Assembly: GCA_033675265.1 (NCBI GenBank)
Contig: JAUJYZ010000283.1
Location: 287,082-351,081, forward strand
Origin: Actinostola sp. cb2023
Lineage: Eukaryota > Cnidaria > Anthozoa > Actiniaria > Actinostolidae
DNA length: 64,000 bases
Reading direction: 5' to 3'
Part shown: piece by piece, positions 22,120 through 33,358 of the stretch
Layout: every line of letters starts with the position of its first letter
How positions within the stretch are numbered: the stretch's first letter is position 1
The notes under the pieces: generated by a model
The model's database searches: none
Told to the model about the DNA's origin: nothing
The model's input: the letters and a program-made list of their open reading frames with translations, nothing else
Made by a program: the position numbers and the translations under genes

Positions 22120-22153
22120 CTGATGAAGACTGTTGATTTACAGTCGAAACGTC
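22120..22153 (+). ncRNA. hammerhead ribozyme motif, right arm of composite
   Basis: CTGATGA at 22120-22126, a five-pair stem II, GAAA at 22146-22149 and GTC at 22151-22153. The first bases past the cleavage site (TTAA) can pair briefly with CCAA before the core as a short stem I. Such minimal type-I hammerheads with an ACGU stem III are typical of Penelope-like elements, which suggests that the foldback arms derive from one. Confidence 0.7.
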
Positions 22154-22993
22154 TTAATAAAAAAAGCTAAAGTCAGAGACAAAAGTATATCTTCAATATT
22201 TAAACATTTTGATTGTGTTCGGCCGTTCAAGTATTTATCGTTCGCGTTGCTTTCGATTCAACGGCTGAATGACTTCTGTCGTTAATTCGGATCGGATCAG
22301 TTATCCAGTCTCCAGGTTTGTAATGCTTGTCTATACAATGCTTCAGATTAACTAGTATAACTGTATAACTGATAAATAAAGGCTTTCAAGGCTTCCATGT
22401 GTATCTGTATGTTTTTCTTCGCGAATCAGTCGGCATGTTGATAGTTGATCGAGCGAAGTTCATTGCATTGCTGGTCTCAGTTCGCCGTGGCGATCTCAAG
22501 TTTGAAGATTTTCTCGTCGAACGGCTCTGACGAGTAAAGAATATGAGATTTCCCTCGAAATCTTAATGCAAATAATGCATTCGTGTATTAAGTTTATTTT
22601 TTGGAGACTGTCCGCAAAAATCTATCCGCAGTCCGCAAAAATATATCCGCAATCCGCTGTCCGCACCCCGCGTTTTAATGACAGCCATAAAACTAGTGAC
22701 TCTCAAGGAACTGATGTATTTAGAGCTAAGCCAGGAGTAAAGGTAAGTGCTGTGAAAATATATATGTCATTGTATTTTGTGTAGTTACTTCAAACTGGCT
22801 TTCCAATCATTCATTCAGAATCAGCGTGCGAGAAATTCTCCAGTTTTGGCTAGCGCGCGCTCGTACAGACATTTCCAAGTTTCCATTGTTATGTTGTTGT
22901 AATTACTTTCACCAAACTAGCTAGTTTCTTTGAATACCAAATGACTCGTAAAAATACACATCCGTATTAGATGCTTAGGCAACTAATAACCTC

Positions 22994-23003
22994 TATATAA
23001 AAG
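22994..23003 (+). promoter_or_regulatory. TATA box of IGFBP-domain gene, copy 1
   Basis: CTCTATATAAAAGTCACAGC gives a good TATATAAAAG motif about 166 bases before the ATG at 23169. A transcription start would fall near 23025-23030. In copy 2 the same place reads CTCTATGTAAAAGTC (about 47799), a change that should weaken TBP binding. Confidence 0.55.
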
Positions 23004-23168
23004 TCACAGCCTTGTTCCTGTGCATTAGAAAGATCAGCTCGCCTATTGAGTTACAGTAGCAAAGAACTCTTATTTGTGTTATATTCTTTTAAGTAATGTC
23101 TGGCTCCTGCTAATGCAGTTCTTTATCGTTTTGTTTCGTAGCTTTTATTTCCTTTAAGAGAATAGAAA

Positions 23169-23862
23169 ATGCAGTCATTTTTGGTATTGTGCTTGTGTGC
23201 CTTGTTCGTGACAGAGGTCGTGTCGCTGAGTTGTTCGAGAGCGGTCAACGGTGTGCTGGGAGATGGACAACTGTTCTATTGATCCAGCCAGAAACGTTTA
23301 TTGATATTTTTGCCAGCAACGAACTTGAGGAGAGAAACACCGAAATGTCACCAAGAAAACCTTGTCAGCCCAAAAAACTTCTCCCAGACAACTTTTTCAG
23401 TCGAACATCCCCCCCCCCCCCCCCAATAAAACGTTTCCCAGATACTATTTCTTTCCGAACCCCAAAAAAACGTTTCCCAGGTGTTTTCAATCTGGAGAAC
23501 CAAAAAAACCTTTTCCAGGTGTTTTCGATATGGAGAACCAAAAAAAAAGTTTCCCAGGTGTTTTCAATCTGGAGAACCAAAAAAAGATGTTTCTCAGGTA
23601 CAAACCCACAAACCCGTTTCGTTGCCCAGGCATTTTTAATCTGACGATCTCTCTCCCCCCCCCCCCCCCAAATTTTTTTTTTTGCCAGGAGCTTTGAATC
23701 TAATTGAGTGAGGGGTACTTTTTTCCCAGACCAGATGAAATTCATAATTAATGTCATTCTCAGCAAACTACCGTCAGAACAGCTTTTCCACTGAACAGAT
23801 GCCGTTGACCGCTCCTGGTTGTTTGCCATGTTCGACGTGTAGCAAACCCGTTGGATGCAAAG
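23169..23862 (+). pseudogene. IGFBP-domain peptide exon 1, copy 1, split by a transposon
   Basis: The exon starts MQSFLVLCLCALFVTEVVSL (signal peptide) followed by SC, identical in kind to the intact exon at 53781. At 23236 it is interrupted by a 582-base element with a GTTGTT duplication; the host reading resumes at 23824 with CCATGTTCGACGTGTAGC and ends at AAAG|GTAGGT (23862). Read through, translation stops at TGA 23280-23282 in the insert. Without the insert the exon would be open and two codons shorter than copy 2, so only the insertion disables it. Exon 2 (25181-25359) downstream is intact. Unless the insert is spliced out, this copy cannot make the full peptide. Confidence 0.8.
23236..23817. 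mobile_element. 582-bp element inserted in an IGFBP exon
   Basis: TIRs are CGAGAGCGGTCAACGG and CCGTTGACCGCTCCTG, with the 6-bp TSD GTTGTT at 23230-23235 and 23818-23823. Copy 2 shows the uninterrupted exon. The interior has four tandem units of about 45 bases (GGAGAACCAAAAAAACGTTT...CCCAGGTGTTTTC) and two C runs (23409, 23655). Open frames across it are products of the repeat. No transposase. Confidence 0.85.
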
Positions 23863-23888
23863 GTAGGTTTAACTATAGACCTCTTATT

Positions 23889-24021
23889 GATTTTCCTCAG
23901 ACCATGAAATAGATACTAAGCTAATAGACACTAGTAGACCCTAATTCCATTGTTTTCTTTTGTGTCTATTTGACTATTATACACTAACTACTAGAAACTG
24001 TTTCACGGTCTGAGGAAAATC
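23889..24021. mobile_element. small hairpin MITE in intron, copy 1
   Basis: Arms GATTTTCCTCAGACCATGAA and TTTCACGGTCTGAGGAAAAT with a short interior. The right arm survives at 55214-55250 in copy 2, so the insertion predates the duplication. A related hairpin is at 47838-47972. Confidence 0.65.
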
Positions 24022-24129
24022 ACTCTCAACTTTGAATACTAGCGAATCTAAAGTTTTTGTTTTCTGCTGCGTTTTGCTGTGTTCTCAAAGGAATTCATAC
24101 ATCTTGCGCGAAAACCTCGTCAATAGTGC

Positions 24130-24178
24130 AATAAGGCTGTTAATCCTATATAATAATAATAATAATAATAATAATATC

Positions 24179-24222
<44 letters not shown>

Positions 24223-24592
24223 CAACAACACCACAACTTTATTTGAGTGTCAAAGTACTAGCAGAGCACAAGTGCTCCACTAATCGGGGACACTTTAGTA
24301 GTATAGGTCAGGCCACACACGCCGGGAACTTCGTGCCCTACTCTTATTTGAACAGTGGTGTGGGTTCTTTTACGTCCCTCCGGTTCAATGTAATGTAGTG
24401 TGGAGAGACGAGACCGCCATTTTACGTGGTCATCTGAGCCACGCAAAGGTCTAACCATTTGTAGATGTAATTACAAAGGCAGCACCTTCTCCTCGATTAT
24501 TTTAAGACCCTGAGTAATGGTCCGGCCGGGACTCGAACCACGAACCTCCCGCACAATAGCCCGGTACTCAACCAACTGAACCAACCGAACGA
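24130..24592 (-). mobile_element. tRNA-derived SINE with a TAA/CAA tail
   Basis: On the minus strand the 5' end carries a tRNA-like head: A-box-like TTCAGTTGGTTGAGTACCGG (complement of about 24563-24582) and B-box GGTTCGAGTCC (24529-24539). A body of about 250 bases follows, ending in CAAATAAAGTTGTGG, then a (TTG)n(TTA)n tail at 24150-24235. The internal pol III promoter layout and simple-sequence 3' tail are those of a SINE. The corresponding site in copy 2 (near 55340) lacks it. An open frame of (AAT)n seen here is a microsatellite artefact. Confidence 0.8.
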
Positions 24593-25180
24593 TGACTTAT
24601 CAGTGGCTCAGTTCTCGGCGGTATCTAACTTGATTACAAAAGAAAGTGTAGAAAGACGTTAACTTACCGGCCTAGATTGCAAGAATCAGGAAAGCCTTTT
24701 TAACGAGTTAAAAAAGTAGGAAGGCTTGTTGACCGACCAAACACTTGAAGAGTTCATTAAGTTGATGCCATGCTAACCATAGTGAAGCCTGTTTTTTTCA
24801 AAAATTAAAATTAAAATTAGTCATTAAAATGACTATAGGTATCGATTGACGATTACTGCCAGATCTTCCTTATAAAGAGCCAACGTACATATTATTTTCT
24901 CGAGAAGAATAATCACCCAATCATTGAATTAAAAACATGGACTCTCTCGCGTGAACGCCATTTTGAACAATGAGCCCGCGCTAAATAAAGCGGTGCCCTA
25001 CACTGCGCACTCTCAGTGTGAAAAAAAAATTAACCAATCAGCGATTTTAAGTATTTCTGTTTCAGTTTATTTAAAAATAACCGGATAAATTCAGTATTAC
25101 AATTTAAAAAACACCGACCCGCAAATAAAGGAACTAATTAAGGAGGGTGGTGTATAAATTTAATGTGTTGTATATTTCAG

Positions 25181-25359
25181 GTGGACTTGTTAAAGACGTA
25201 TGTGGTTGCTGTGACGTATGTGCTAAAGTAGCCGGTGAACTATGTGGTGGACCGTGGGGAATAACTGGCAGATGTGACAAGGGACTCAAATGTAATAAGG
25301 ACAACCCTGGTGGTAACGGTGTTAACGTTGGCTTCAACCGCTCAGGAATATGTGAATAA
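25181..25359 (+). CDS. IGFBP-domain peptide exon 2, copy 1
   Basis: Begins after TATATTTCAG in phase 1, matching the phase of exon 1 (AAA G|GT). It encodes GGLVKDVCGCCDVCAKVAGE, then LCGGPWGITGRCDKGLKC and a tail ending RSGICE before TAA at 25357. The G-C-G-C-C-x2-C-A motif and the later CGG define the N-terminal IGFBP fold. With exon 1 the protein would be about 95 residues: a single IGFBP-domain secreted peptide, a type known from arthropods and molluscs, sometimes immune-related. AATAAA overlaps the stop at 25355, with another at about 25430. The 80 bases just upstream are the single-copy ancestor of the satellite at 56061. Confidence 0.8.
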
Positions 25360-25484
25360 AGCATTGAACTATGCCTAACAATGGTGGATAGATCTAGAGG
25401 GGCTGGGAAACGGCATTAAACCATTGTCAAAATAAAATTCATGAAAGTGAAACTATGTTAGTAGTACATTAATTGAGTGATTAA

Positions 25485-26505
25485 TTGTTGTTGTTCATGG
25501 TTGTTGTTGTTGTTGTTGTTATTGTTGTTCATGGTTGTTGTTGTAGTACATGGTTGTTGTTGTTCTCAAGTGCATTAAGGCCTGGGTTTCAAAATGGCTG
25601 CCGTTTATTTGATGAGGGGGTAGTCTTTCTCCTTGTCTTTGCAATCTTTTACCTTAAAACTTTGACAAATAATATATAGCCAAGACCTTAACAAAAATTT
25701 CATAACAGTTTCCATGGAAACTTGGTATGTGACCTTTGAACTCTAATTGAAATATCATTTTATAAAAGCCTTCTGCATTATAGTAAAGTGTTTTCATATG
25801 TCTGATATTTTTATGGATATGAATAGGGGGTAAGTCATTACTTATAATCCCAATGAGGACGGTGAAGAAATATATTTTAAAATAATCTTAAATTGAAAGT
25901 ATCATATTTCATTTTAGCCTAAATCAGCCTTACCGATAATATTTGCAATTGTCCTCGTTTGATATATATACTATGGACTAACTCTGATTCACTTGTATAA
26001 CAATTTCCTGCACAGGAGGCTTTTATATTAATTATTTAAATTAGAGTTCAAAGGTCACATTCCATGTTTCCATGGAAACTATCATGTGCAATTGTGAACA
26101 TCGTGGCTATATTGTAATTGCCAAAGTGTTAAGAAGAAATATTACAAGGAGAAATAATTAGACTACCCCCTCTTGAATTGCGGCCGCCATTTTGAAAAGT
26201 TTGAGACCCAGGCCTTAATGTACTTGAGTTGTTCATGGTTGTTGTTGTTGTTCATGGTTGTTGTTGTTGTTGTTGTTCATGATTGTTGTTGTTGTACATG
26301 GTTGTTGTTGTTGTTCATGGTTGACGTTGTTGTTGTTCATGGTTGTTGTTGTTGTTGTTGTTCATGATTGTTGTTGTTGTACATGGTTGTTGTTGTTGTT
26401 CATGATTGTTGTTGTTGTACATGGTTGTTGTTGTTGTTCATGGTTGACGTTGTTGTTGTTCATGGTTGTTGTTGTTGTTCATGGTTGTTGTTGTTGTCGT
26501 ACTAC
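25485..26505. repeat. TTG-rich microsatellite containing a foldback element
   Basis: CATGGTTGTTGTTGTT units at 25487-25565 and 26229-26500 flank a foldback element (about 25568-26228) with arms CAAGTGCATTAAGGCCTGGG and its complement, plus TGACCTTTGAACTCTAATTG. The array marks the boundary between the two duplication copies. Open frames here are repeat artefacts. Confidence 0.85.
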
Positions 26506-26872
26506 GGTTGTACACCAAGATGGCGGCTCCATACATTTCACACTAAATATAATGCACACATTTGATCGCTCATAATTCGGCATTGAAAGCTTCTTATAAC
26601 TCAAAACTTGGTTGAGATACATGATTTTGACTGCTCCTTTTGGTTGTAAGTTCTTTTGTTCAATTATACTCAATATTTAGGCCCAGAAAATTTCATGATG
26701 GTCATGTAAGTGCAAATGATATATAGTGGGATGTTTCAGTATAGTTTGTGATTGCGAGTTATAAAAGTTTGAAATCGTGATATGCTAATTCAATATATTC
26801 ATTATATACGTAGCTTTAATTTACATTGTAAGACCGCATATCAGCTTTGAGGACAATATTTAATTAACAAAA

Positions 26873-27181
26873 CTTTTTACCGATACGGCGGCCATTTTGG
26901 ATTCTATTGTGTTGGCTAATACATTATGGGATGCTTAGGGTGCAAATGACCCAAAAACTGTACAGTGTGGAGTCGCGTCAATATATCATTTTTCTATTTC
27001 ACTCTAACCATAGTGCTGTATGACTTACTATCTACATGTGTTGTGCATTGTTGTATAATTTTGTAGAAATTCGAATTCATTGCTTTAAATGAGGTTTTCG
27101 TAGTTTTTCATGGTCAAATGGTTACTAGCTTGCACCCTCGGCATCCCCATAATTCAATATGACCGCCGTATCGGTAAAAAG
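26873..27181. mobile_element. MITE specific to copy 2
   Basis: Ends CTTTTTACCGATACGGCGGC and the complement GACCGCCGTATCGGTAAAAAG. The region is uninterrupted in copy 1 near 6065-6110. No coding sequence. Confidence 0.7.
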
Positions 27182-28755
27182 GTCTATTGTAATATTAATT
27201 ATGTATAATAAACTTGCCATTGATTTGCTGCACTACCTGGCAATGGCTAATATACCCCAATAAGTGTCTGTGTGATATTTTCATTTTTCCTCTTCATTCG
27301 TATGCATTTGCGTAAAATAGAAATGAAGTTACGGCAACGGAAGTTTACGTGGATTTTGCGGCGAATTTCGGAAGCTAAACATTCTGTAGCATTAATTTAA
27401 ATATTCCATATAAGGGGATAACACGGGAATTTCTGCTGTTCAGATGTACCGAAGGCTCGCTCTTTCCAGTATCCCTCGTTGTGTTTTCGACACTCGAGCT
27501 CGTTCGTCAAACGAACACGTAAGCTCAAATCTGCAGCTGGTATAATTGTTTTCTTGGAGCCATTTTCCACTACAGAAGCCCTAGTGACATATAGCGGAAA
27601 AACTGCAAGTACTAGGATCGCATTGTGCTGTGAATATAGAATTTTAGAAGGACATTTTTTCTATTAAAATTATAGACAAAGATGCATGTTTTCCAGCATT
27701 GTTCTATGGCGCGAAAAGCGAGTATTTTGCAATTGTTTTCACCGTGAAACATGATACCATTTATTTTATCGAAATAAGGACTTTTAGACAGTTGCTTAGA
27801 TGTTATAGTTTGAAGGTCTTACCAGTTGACACTATCAACTCATCCTTTTAAAAGGTGCGCTAATACGAGCAACAAAATCGTGCAACTTGTCGCGCAACAA
27901 ATTAAATTTTCGGTGTTGCAGGTTGCAAGACATTGTTGCATGAAGTAGAAAGAGCTTCTACTTTGTACAACAAAGTTTTGCAACCTGCAACACGAAAATA
28001 TGTTTCCCGACAAGTTGCGCGAACGGTGGCAATACGAGAAACATTGCTCTGTAACTTGCAACGCATCAATATGTTGCGCGACAAGTTGCACGATTTTGTT
28101 GCCCGTATAATAATAATAATAATAATAACTATTACTGCACCTTAAGAGCCATGTTTTAAGAATCGAGAAAGGTTCAAATTTTCAAAGCAGTTGGTCGAAT
28201 ATGGCCACTATAGTGGCCAATGGACGTTAAAGGGTCAAGGAAATAATGGCAACTGAAGTAACTATGGTAACATAAGTTACCGATCCATTCATTTAGACTG
28301 CTTACAGCTCTGAGCCTTGCTAACTATTTGAAGCTGTATCTTATAAACAAGAAGATTTCGTTCCACGAAATTAAGCTGTAAACAGTAAAGTTGTGGTGCT
28401 ATATAGCTAATTGCATAATCGTTGTCGGGTTGAAAATCATAAATCATGAGAAGCTGAGACCGCAAGGATGGATGGGAAATCAGTTCATGACCCGCATTAC
28501 ATACAGATATATTCAATGTTCTCGTAGTGTTGAAGGTATATGAGCTATTTAACTAAGATCCTACAAGTCTGGATAAAAAGGTCGATCATTGGAAAGTGTT
28601 ATTTGAGAGTTTTAATTTCCCAGAATTCCTTTTGGTCATAGCTTTCATAATTTTCGACCCGACAACGATTATGTAATTAGCTATATATGCTCATGCCACC
28701 ATGGACATCGTATGTGGCAAACGTCTTGGTAACTGAGGTTACCGGCACCTTAACC
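27182..28755. repeat. copy-2 counterpart of 6110-8740
   Basis: Collinear with copy 1, minus the Penelope-carrying insertion. It holds the ancestral MITEs (27853-28141, 28400-28690), a TAATAA microsatellite at 28107, and the empty TTAA site. No gene is recognised in either copy. Confidence 0.75.
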
Positions 28756-29719
28756 AGCAGGGCAGTTTTTGGAGAATAAACTTTTCGTTAAAAAATGTGT
28801 CGCACAAACATCAGTATTGCTGGTTTTCACGTGACGTCATGGCGGCCATGTTGGATCCCGATAACAAAGCATTCCTCGTTTGCTTCTCTTGTTTGTTCCA
28901 CTAACATGGCCGCTGCGTCTTTGTAATTTAAGAGTGTATCCATGAGTGGACCAGGCAGTCGTGACACATGACATCTCTCTGATCTCAATGAAACTAAACC
29001 AGAAGAAAGCCCTCACCTGAAAACTCATACTGCCAAAGTATGACATTTTTTGATTATTTCAGGGGGGAGTTAGACCACCCCCCCTCGTTTCTGCAGGGGA
29101 AGGACTGAATTTCCATAGCAAAATAATACCTACTTCACACACCTCTCTTTCCCTCCATTTACAATCAATTCAGTTCTTACTTCCCCTGAGGAATAAATGG
29201 TCCTTTAGCAGCTTATATTACAGGGGAGACTACAGTCGCGTGACTATAATACCTGTCAATTGGGGTCTGTCAATCAATATACTGTCACACAACTGATTTG
29301 TGTGAAGTTAAAAACCCGTAGCCCATGACACAAAAATAAAGGAAATGGCCGTTTTCGCATGGAAATGATATATAAAATCAAGGAATGTTTTTGTTTTATT
29401 CCCATTTTGAATCATTGGTTATAGTTTGTTTTTCCCATTCATTCAAAAAACCATTAATGGGAAGAATTCGTTTTCCCAATGATTTGAACAACAACATCAA
29501 CAAAAAAAAAATTATTACTTACCTTTTTTTCCTTTTTTACAATTATTATTTTCAATTTAATTAACTAAAATAAGGTAAATAATGGCATTCAGGGTAACTG
29601 ATAAGCTATTCTAGCTGAGTAACAATATTTGATTTGAACATGACAAAAAACATCGAACATGACAAAAAGTATGGATCGATTTTAGAGTTTTTCCTGTGTT
29701 TATTTGTTAAATGAAAATG

Positions 29720-29898
29720 CATATCGGCTACCTAAAAGAATACATATTTACATTGACAATAAACTCTCGCCTTGAGGACACCTCACTAAAATGCGGACAC
29801 TCAATCACGGAAAACAAACAGTCCTCGGACTAAGCCAAACGTACTAAAATGTTAACTCTCGCTATTGCGGACACCACATGGTCCCAGGGTTGTCACTA

Positions 29899-29934
<36 letters not shown>

Positions 29935-30244
29935 ATACTCCCTTTGTCCAAGTGGCAGGGGTGATCGGTGATGGGCGGTCGGTTTTGAAAACGACCCCTA
30001 AAAGGTATGCAGAAATCAAAAGAGCTCTTGAAGTCATGTTCATTTCGACCCCTAATAGGTACGACCATATATATGGCGAAAAAGTGATTGTGTTGATATC
30101 GTTTAATCAGTGATTGGACAACATATTTCTTCTGTTCTTTCATGTTGTTACGTAACTGACTTTTGAGTCGTAACCCTAAAAGGTACACACAGGAAATATT
30201 TTTCAACCTTAAAAGGACCGCCGATCACCCCGATCAAAGGGAGT

Positions 30245-30275
<31 letters not shown>

Positions 30276-30625
30276 TGGGTCATGAGTCAAGTGCATGAGT
30301 CAACTCTGTCATAGGGACAACCCTGGGACCATGTGGTGTCCGCAATCGCTGGTTTGCGCGTTACGTCATGGCAGCTATGTTGGTGCCCGATAACAAAGCA
30401 TTCCTCATTAACTTCTCTTGTTTGTACCACCAACATGGCTGCTGCGTCTTTCAGGTGATTGATTGCAAACCAGCAATAGCGAGAGTTAATATTAGTACGT
30501 TTCGCTTAGTCCGAGAACTGTTTGTTGTCCGTGATTGAGTGTCCGCATTTTAGCAAGGTGTCCTCAAGGCGAGAGTTGATTGTAAATGTAAATATGTATT
30601 AGTTTAGGTAGCCGATATAATTTTC
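29720..30625. mobile_element. foldback element with G/C-run loop
   Basis: Arms (GGTAGCCGATAT outermost, then CCTTGAGGACACC and TGCGGACACTCAATCACGG) mirror each other at both ends. Inside, a G run (29899-29932) and a C run (30247-30275) are themselves inverted around CTCCCTTTG. The right arm is interrupted by a solo MITE with GCTGGTTTGC...GCAAACCAGC ends (about 30348-30478). Long homopolymers make the consensus length uncertain. Confidence 0.75.
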
Positions 30626-30659
30626 ATTTAAAAAACACAGGAAAAAAATTTAAAAAATC

Positions 30660-31560
30660 AAAGTCGCTTTTCTATGGTCTGTACTCTTATCGACCATAGA
30701 AATGACGTCAGAAAATGATCAAAACTTTGCAGTGAAACCACAGGCAGCCCAACCATTCCTTTTGAGGCTACTAAATAATGAAATAAAATGATATTTGCGT
30801 CTTTTTTTGATGGGTTCGCAGTGGTAGAGCGCGCGCGCATGTATATGTCGGGCTCCCTGTGCTGAGTAACGTCCTATGTTGGGATCCCTGTGTGCGTCCT
30901 GCGGAACGCGCCCGCAGCAATGTACACATTGCTGCGGGCCCGTCTCGCAGGGCGTACACAGGGATCCCAACATGTATTTCTATGCACAGGGAACCCAATA
31001 TAATACGTATCGCGCGCGCGCGCTCTACCACAGGAAACCCATCAAAAAAAGACGCGCGCATGCAAATATATGTTTTTAATAATTATAACTAGCCTCAGAA
31101 ACGATCGCTACGCTCGTGGTTCCACCACAGGCAGCCCAACCATTGTTTTTGAGGCAACTAATTATTAATAAAAATATTTTTGTATGCGCGTGTCTTTTTT
31201 ATGGGTTTCCTGTGGTAGAGCGCGCGCGCAATACGTCTTATATTGGGCTTCCTGTGTTGAGTAAGGTTGGGATCCCTGTGTACGTCCTGCGGGATGCGCC
31301 CGCAGCAATGTGTATACACATATACTGCGGGACGCGCGGGATGCACACAGGAAGCCCAACATTATACCTTACTCAACACAGGAAGCCCAATATAATACGT
31401 AATGCGCGCGAGCGCTCTACCACAGGAAATCCATCAAAAAAAGACGCAAATATCATTTTATTGAATTATTTAGTAGCCTCAAAAGCAATGGTTGGGCTGC
31501 CTATGGTTCCACTTGAGTTTTGATCATTTTCTGATGTGATTTCTATGGTCGATAAGAGTA
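30660..31560. mobile_element. CACAGG-ended foldback cluster
   Basis: Nested inverted repeats share CACAGGCAGCCCAACCATT ends, GATGGGTTTCCTGTGGTAGA blocks and CGCGCGCG tracts. The outer arms TCTTATCGACCATAGAAATG and ATTTCTATGGTCGATAAGAG lie at 30688 and 31538. A related fragment is at 32378-32572. At 31560-31690 a ~30-base tandem (CAGACCATAGAAAAGCGACTT) repeats four times. Open frames here are repeat artefacts. Confidence 0.7.
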
Positions 31561-32080
31561 CAGAAATGCGACTTCGATCTGTTAAACAGACCATAGAAAA
31601 GCGACTTCCATCTGTTAAACAGACCATAGAAAAGCGACTTCGATTTGTTAAACAGACCATAGAAAAGCGACTTCGATTTGTTCTTTTTACAACAATATTT
31701 ACTCAGGAAAGCGGAAAAGGCTCCCAAAACGACAAATAGATTTGAAGGAAAATCTGATTCAAGAGCGCGCTGGTTCCGTGCGCGAGCGTAACGTCATTCC
31801 ATGCGTCTGTCCTCTTATCGACAAATATTCCCTTTTCGCGTTCACAGATCCCGTTGTAAAACCGCTGTACTTATTGACATCAGACGCATTTGTACAGGGT
31901 TAGCCTCGAGTCAGTGTAAATTATTCACAAATATCAACAAGAACACGAAAAAATGTTGACATGAAACAATAGAAACATTTTTGAATTGCACGGACTGGTT
32001 TCTGAATGGAGGCTATGCCTGTACAAATTCGTCTTTTGTCAAGGACAGCGGTCATCTCTAAACAACGCGAAACTGGAGTA

Positions 32081-32808
32081 TTAGAGAGCTTCAGATTCGA
32101 CTACGAGTACGACTACGAGTACGATTTTTCGCCGTTACGATTAGTGCGCATGCGTAAAGCCGTGACATTGTCACGCCAGCTTGAAAATCTCGAGCTCGTC
32201 GTCGTCGTTTCGACTTCGACGAGATTTCTCGCAAAACTCGTTGTCTAGAGTACGAGTTTTGAGTGAGACATTTTGACTAAATATTTCGGTCTTTTAAATC
32301 TAGAACACTCAATAACATCTCCTTTAATAATTGTTCTTCTTGTTGTGATAAGAAATAATTAAAGATCAGTGTTATTTTTGCTATTGCGGGACGCGCGGGA
32401 TGCGCACAGGGAGCCCAACATTATAGCGGTACTCAACACAGGGAACCCAACATATCTACGTATATATTGCGCGCGTGCGATCTACCACAGGAAACCCATC
32501 AAAAAAAGACGCAAATATCATTTTATTGAATTGTTTAGTAGCCTTAAAAGGAATGGTTGGGCTGCCTGTGCCTCTGCAACATGTTGCGCGCAAATGACTA
32601 GCGCGCTAATCGCTAATATGACGTATTTTGTTGCTCGCAATGTTGCAGAAGTAGGACTCGATTCTACTTCTGCAACATTGCGCGCAACATGTTGCAAACA
32701 TGTTGCAGAGGTGGACACACGCTGCAACAATACGTGTTGCGTGCAATTGCGCGCAATGCTGCACCGTGTGTCCGGCCCTGTACTCGTAGTCGAATCTGAA
32801 GCTCTCTA
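32081..32808. mobile_element. foldback element
   Basis: Arms AGAGAGCTTCAGATTCGACT/ACGAGTAC and the complement at 32782-32808. It contains the CACAGG fragment and a block of CAACATGTTGCGCGCAA palindromes (32575-32765). No gene. Confidence 0.65.
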
Positions 32809-32989
32809 AAGGCTCTTATCCAATCAGCGCGCGAGAAATTTGACAAATGTTGTAAAATCTAAAATCGATCATACTTTTTGTCATGTTCTCATGTTCCCAA
32901 ATAGGGCTCTATAGGTAATACATTATTATATTACTAGTCGTTGCATTTGCAAGTGAAGTGCTGCGAAAAAATGCAGTATGGTGTTGCTT

Positions 32990-33300
32990 AAATGCTAACA
33001 CTATAACAATCTGGTCATAGACAGAGAGCTAGACTTTCAGCAGTCAGTGATCACTTTTATTCTCACCATTGCATAAAGTTTGTACTGATATGCAGTAATT
33101 AATACAAATATGGATTCTATATACAAATGCTAACACTATAATAATGTGGTCATTGACAGACAGCTATAGACATGTACCAGCACTAAAAGCATGCAATACT
33201 TTGCACTATTTATATGTTGCACACTGTTAATAGTTTGTACTCTACTGATATGCAGTAATTAATACAAATATGGATTCAATGAAATAGAGAATTCTGTTTG
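32990..33300. repeat. ~115-bp tandem duplication
   Basis: TGCTAACACTATAACAATCT...TGGTCATAGACAGAGAGCTA and GTTTGTACTGATATGCAGTAATTAATACAAATATGG recur at 33127 and 33230 in diverged form. Non-coding. Confidence 0.6.
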
Positions 33301-33358
33301 GTGTATATTATATACAATGTTAATACTGGCCAGATATCAGGAAAGATGTCGAAGCCTC

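Larger units (their letters stand above)
14904..22686. mobile_element. 7.8-kb composite foldback structure
   Basis: Outer inverted repeats of about 650 bases start GGCTGTCATTAAAACG and contain tandem GCGGACTGCGGATAGATTTT units, a hammerhead motif and a long unique arm. The left arm is 14904-15560 and the right arm 22085-22686. Copy 2 has no counterpart between 47160 and 47460, so it inserted after the duplication or was formed here by rearrangement. Nested inside are the integrase transposon (15634-19704) and a 1.5-kb palindrome (19711-21160). Confidence 0.75.
5190..25440 (+). repeat. segmental duplication, copy 1
   Basis: Starts at TTGTACACCAAGATGGCGGC. Blocks recur in the same order and orientation in copy 2: 5190-8740 with 26510-28755; 9685-10270 with 28755-35913; 13283-14900 with 35913-47150; 22687-23060 with 47460-47835; 23090-25100 with 53710-56090. 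It carries the secreted cysteine-rich peptide gene (13059) and the IGFBP-domain gene (23169). Copy-specific insertions account for the length differences, and the matching copy supplies the empty site for many of them. The sequences have diverged by many substitutions and indels, so the event is not recent. Confidence 0.85.

Noticed and set aside
25485..26575. Val/Cys-rich frames with repeated FMVVVVV
   Set aside because: Translation of a TTG microsatellite.
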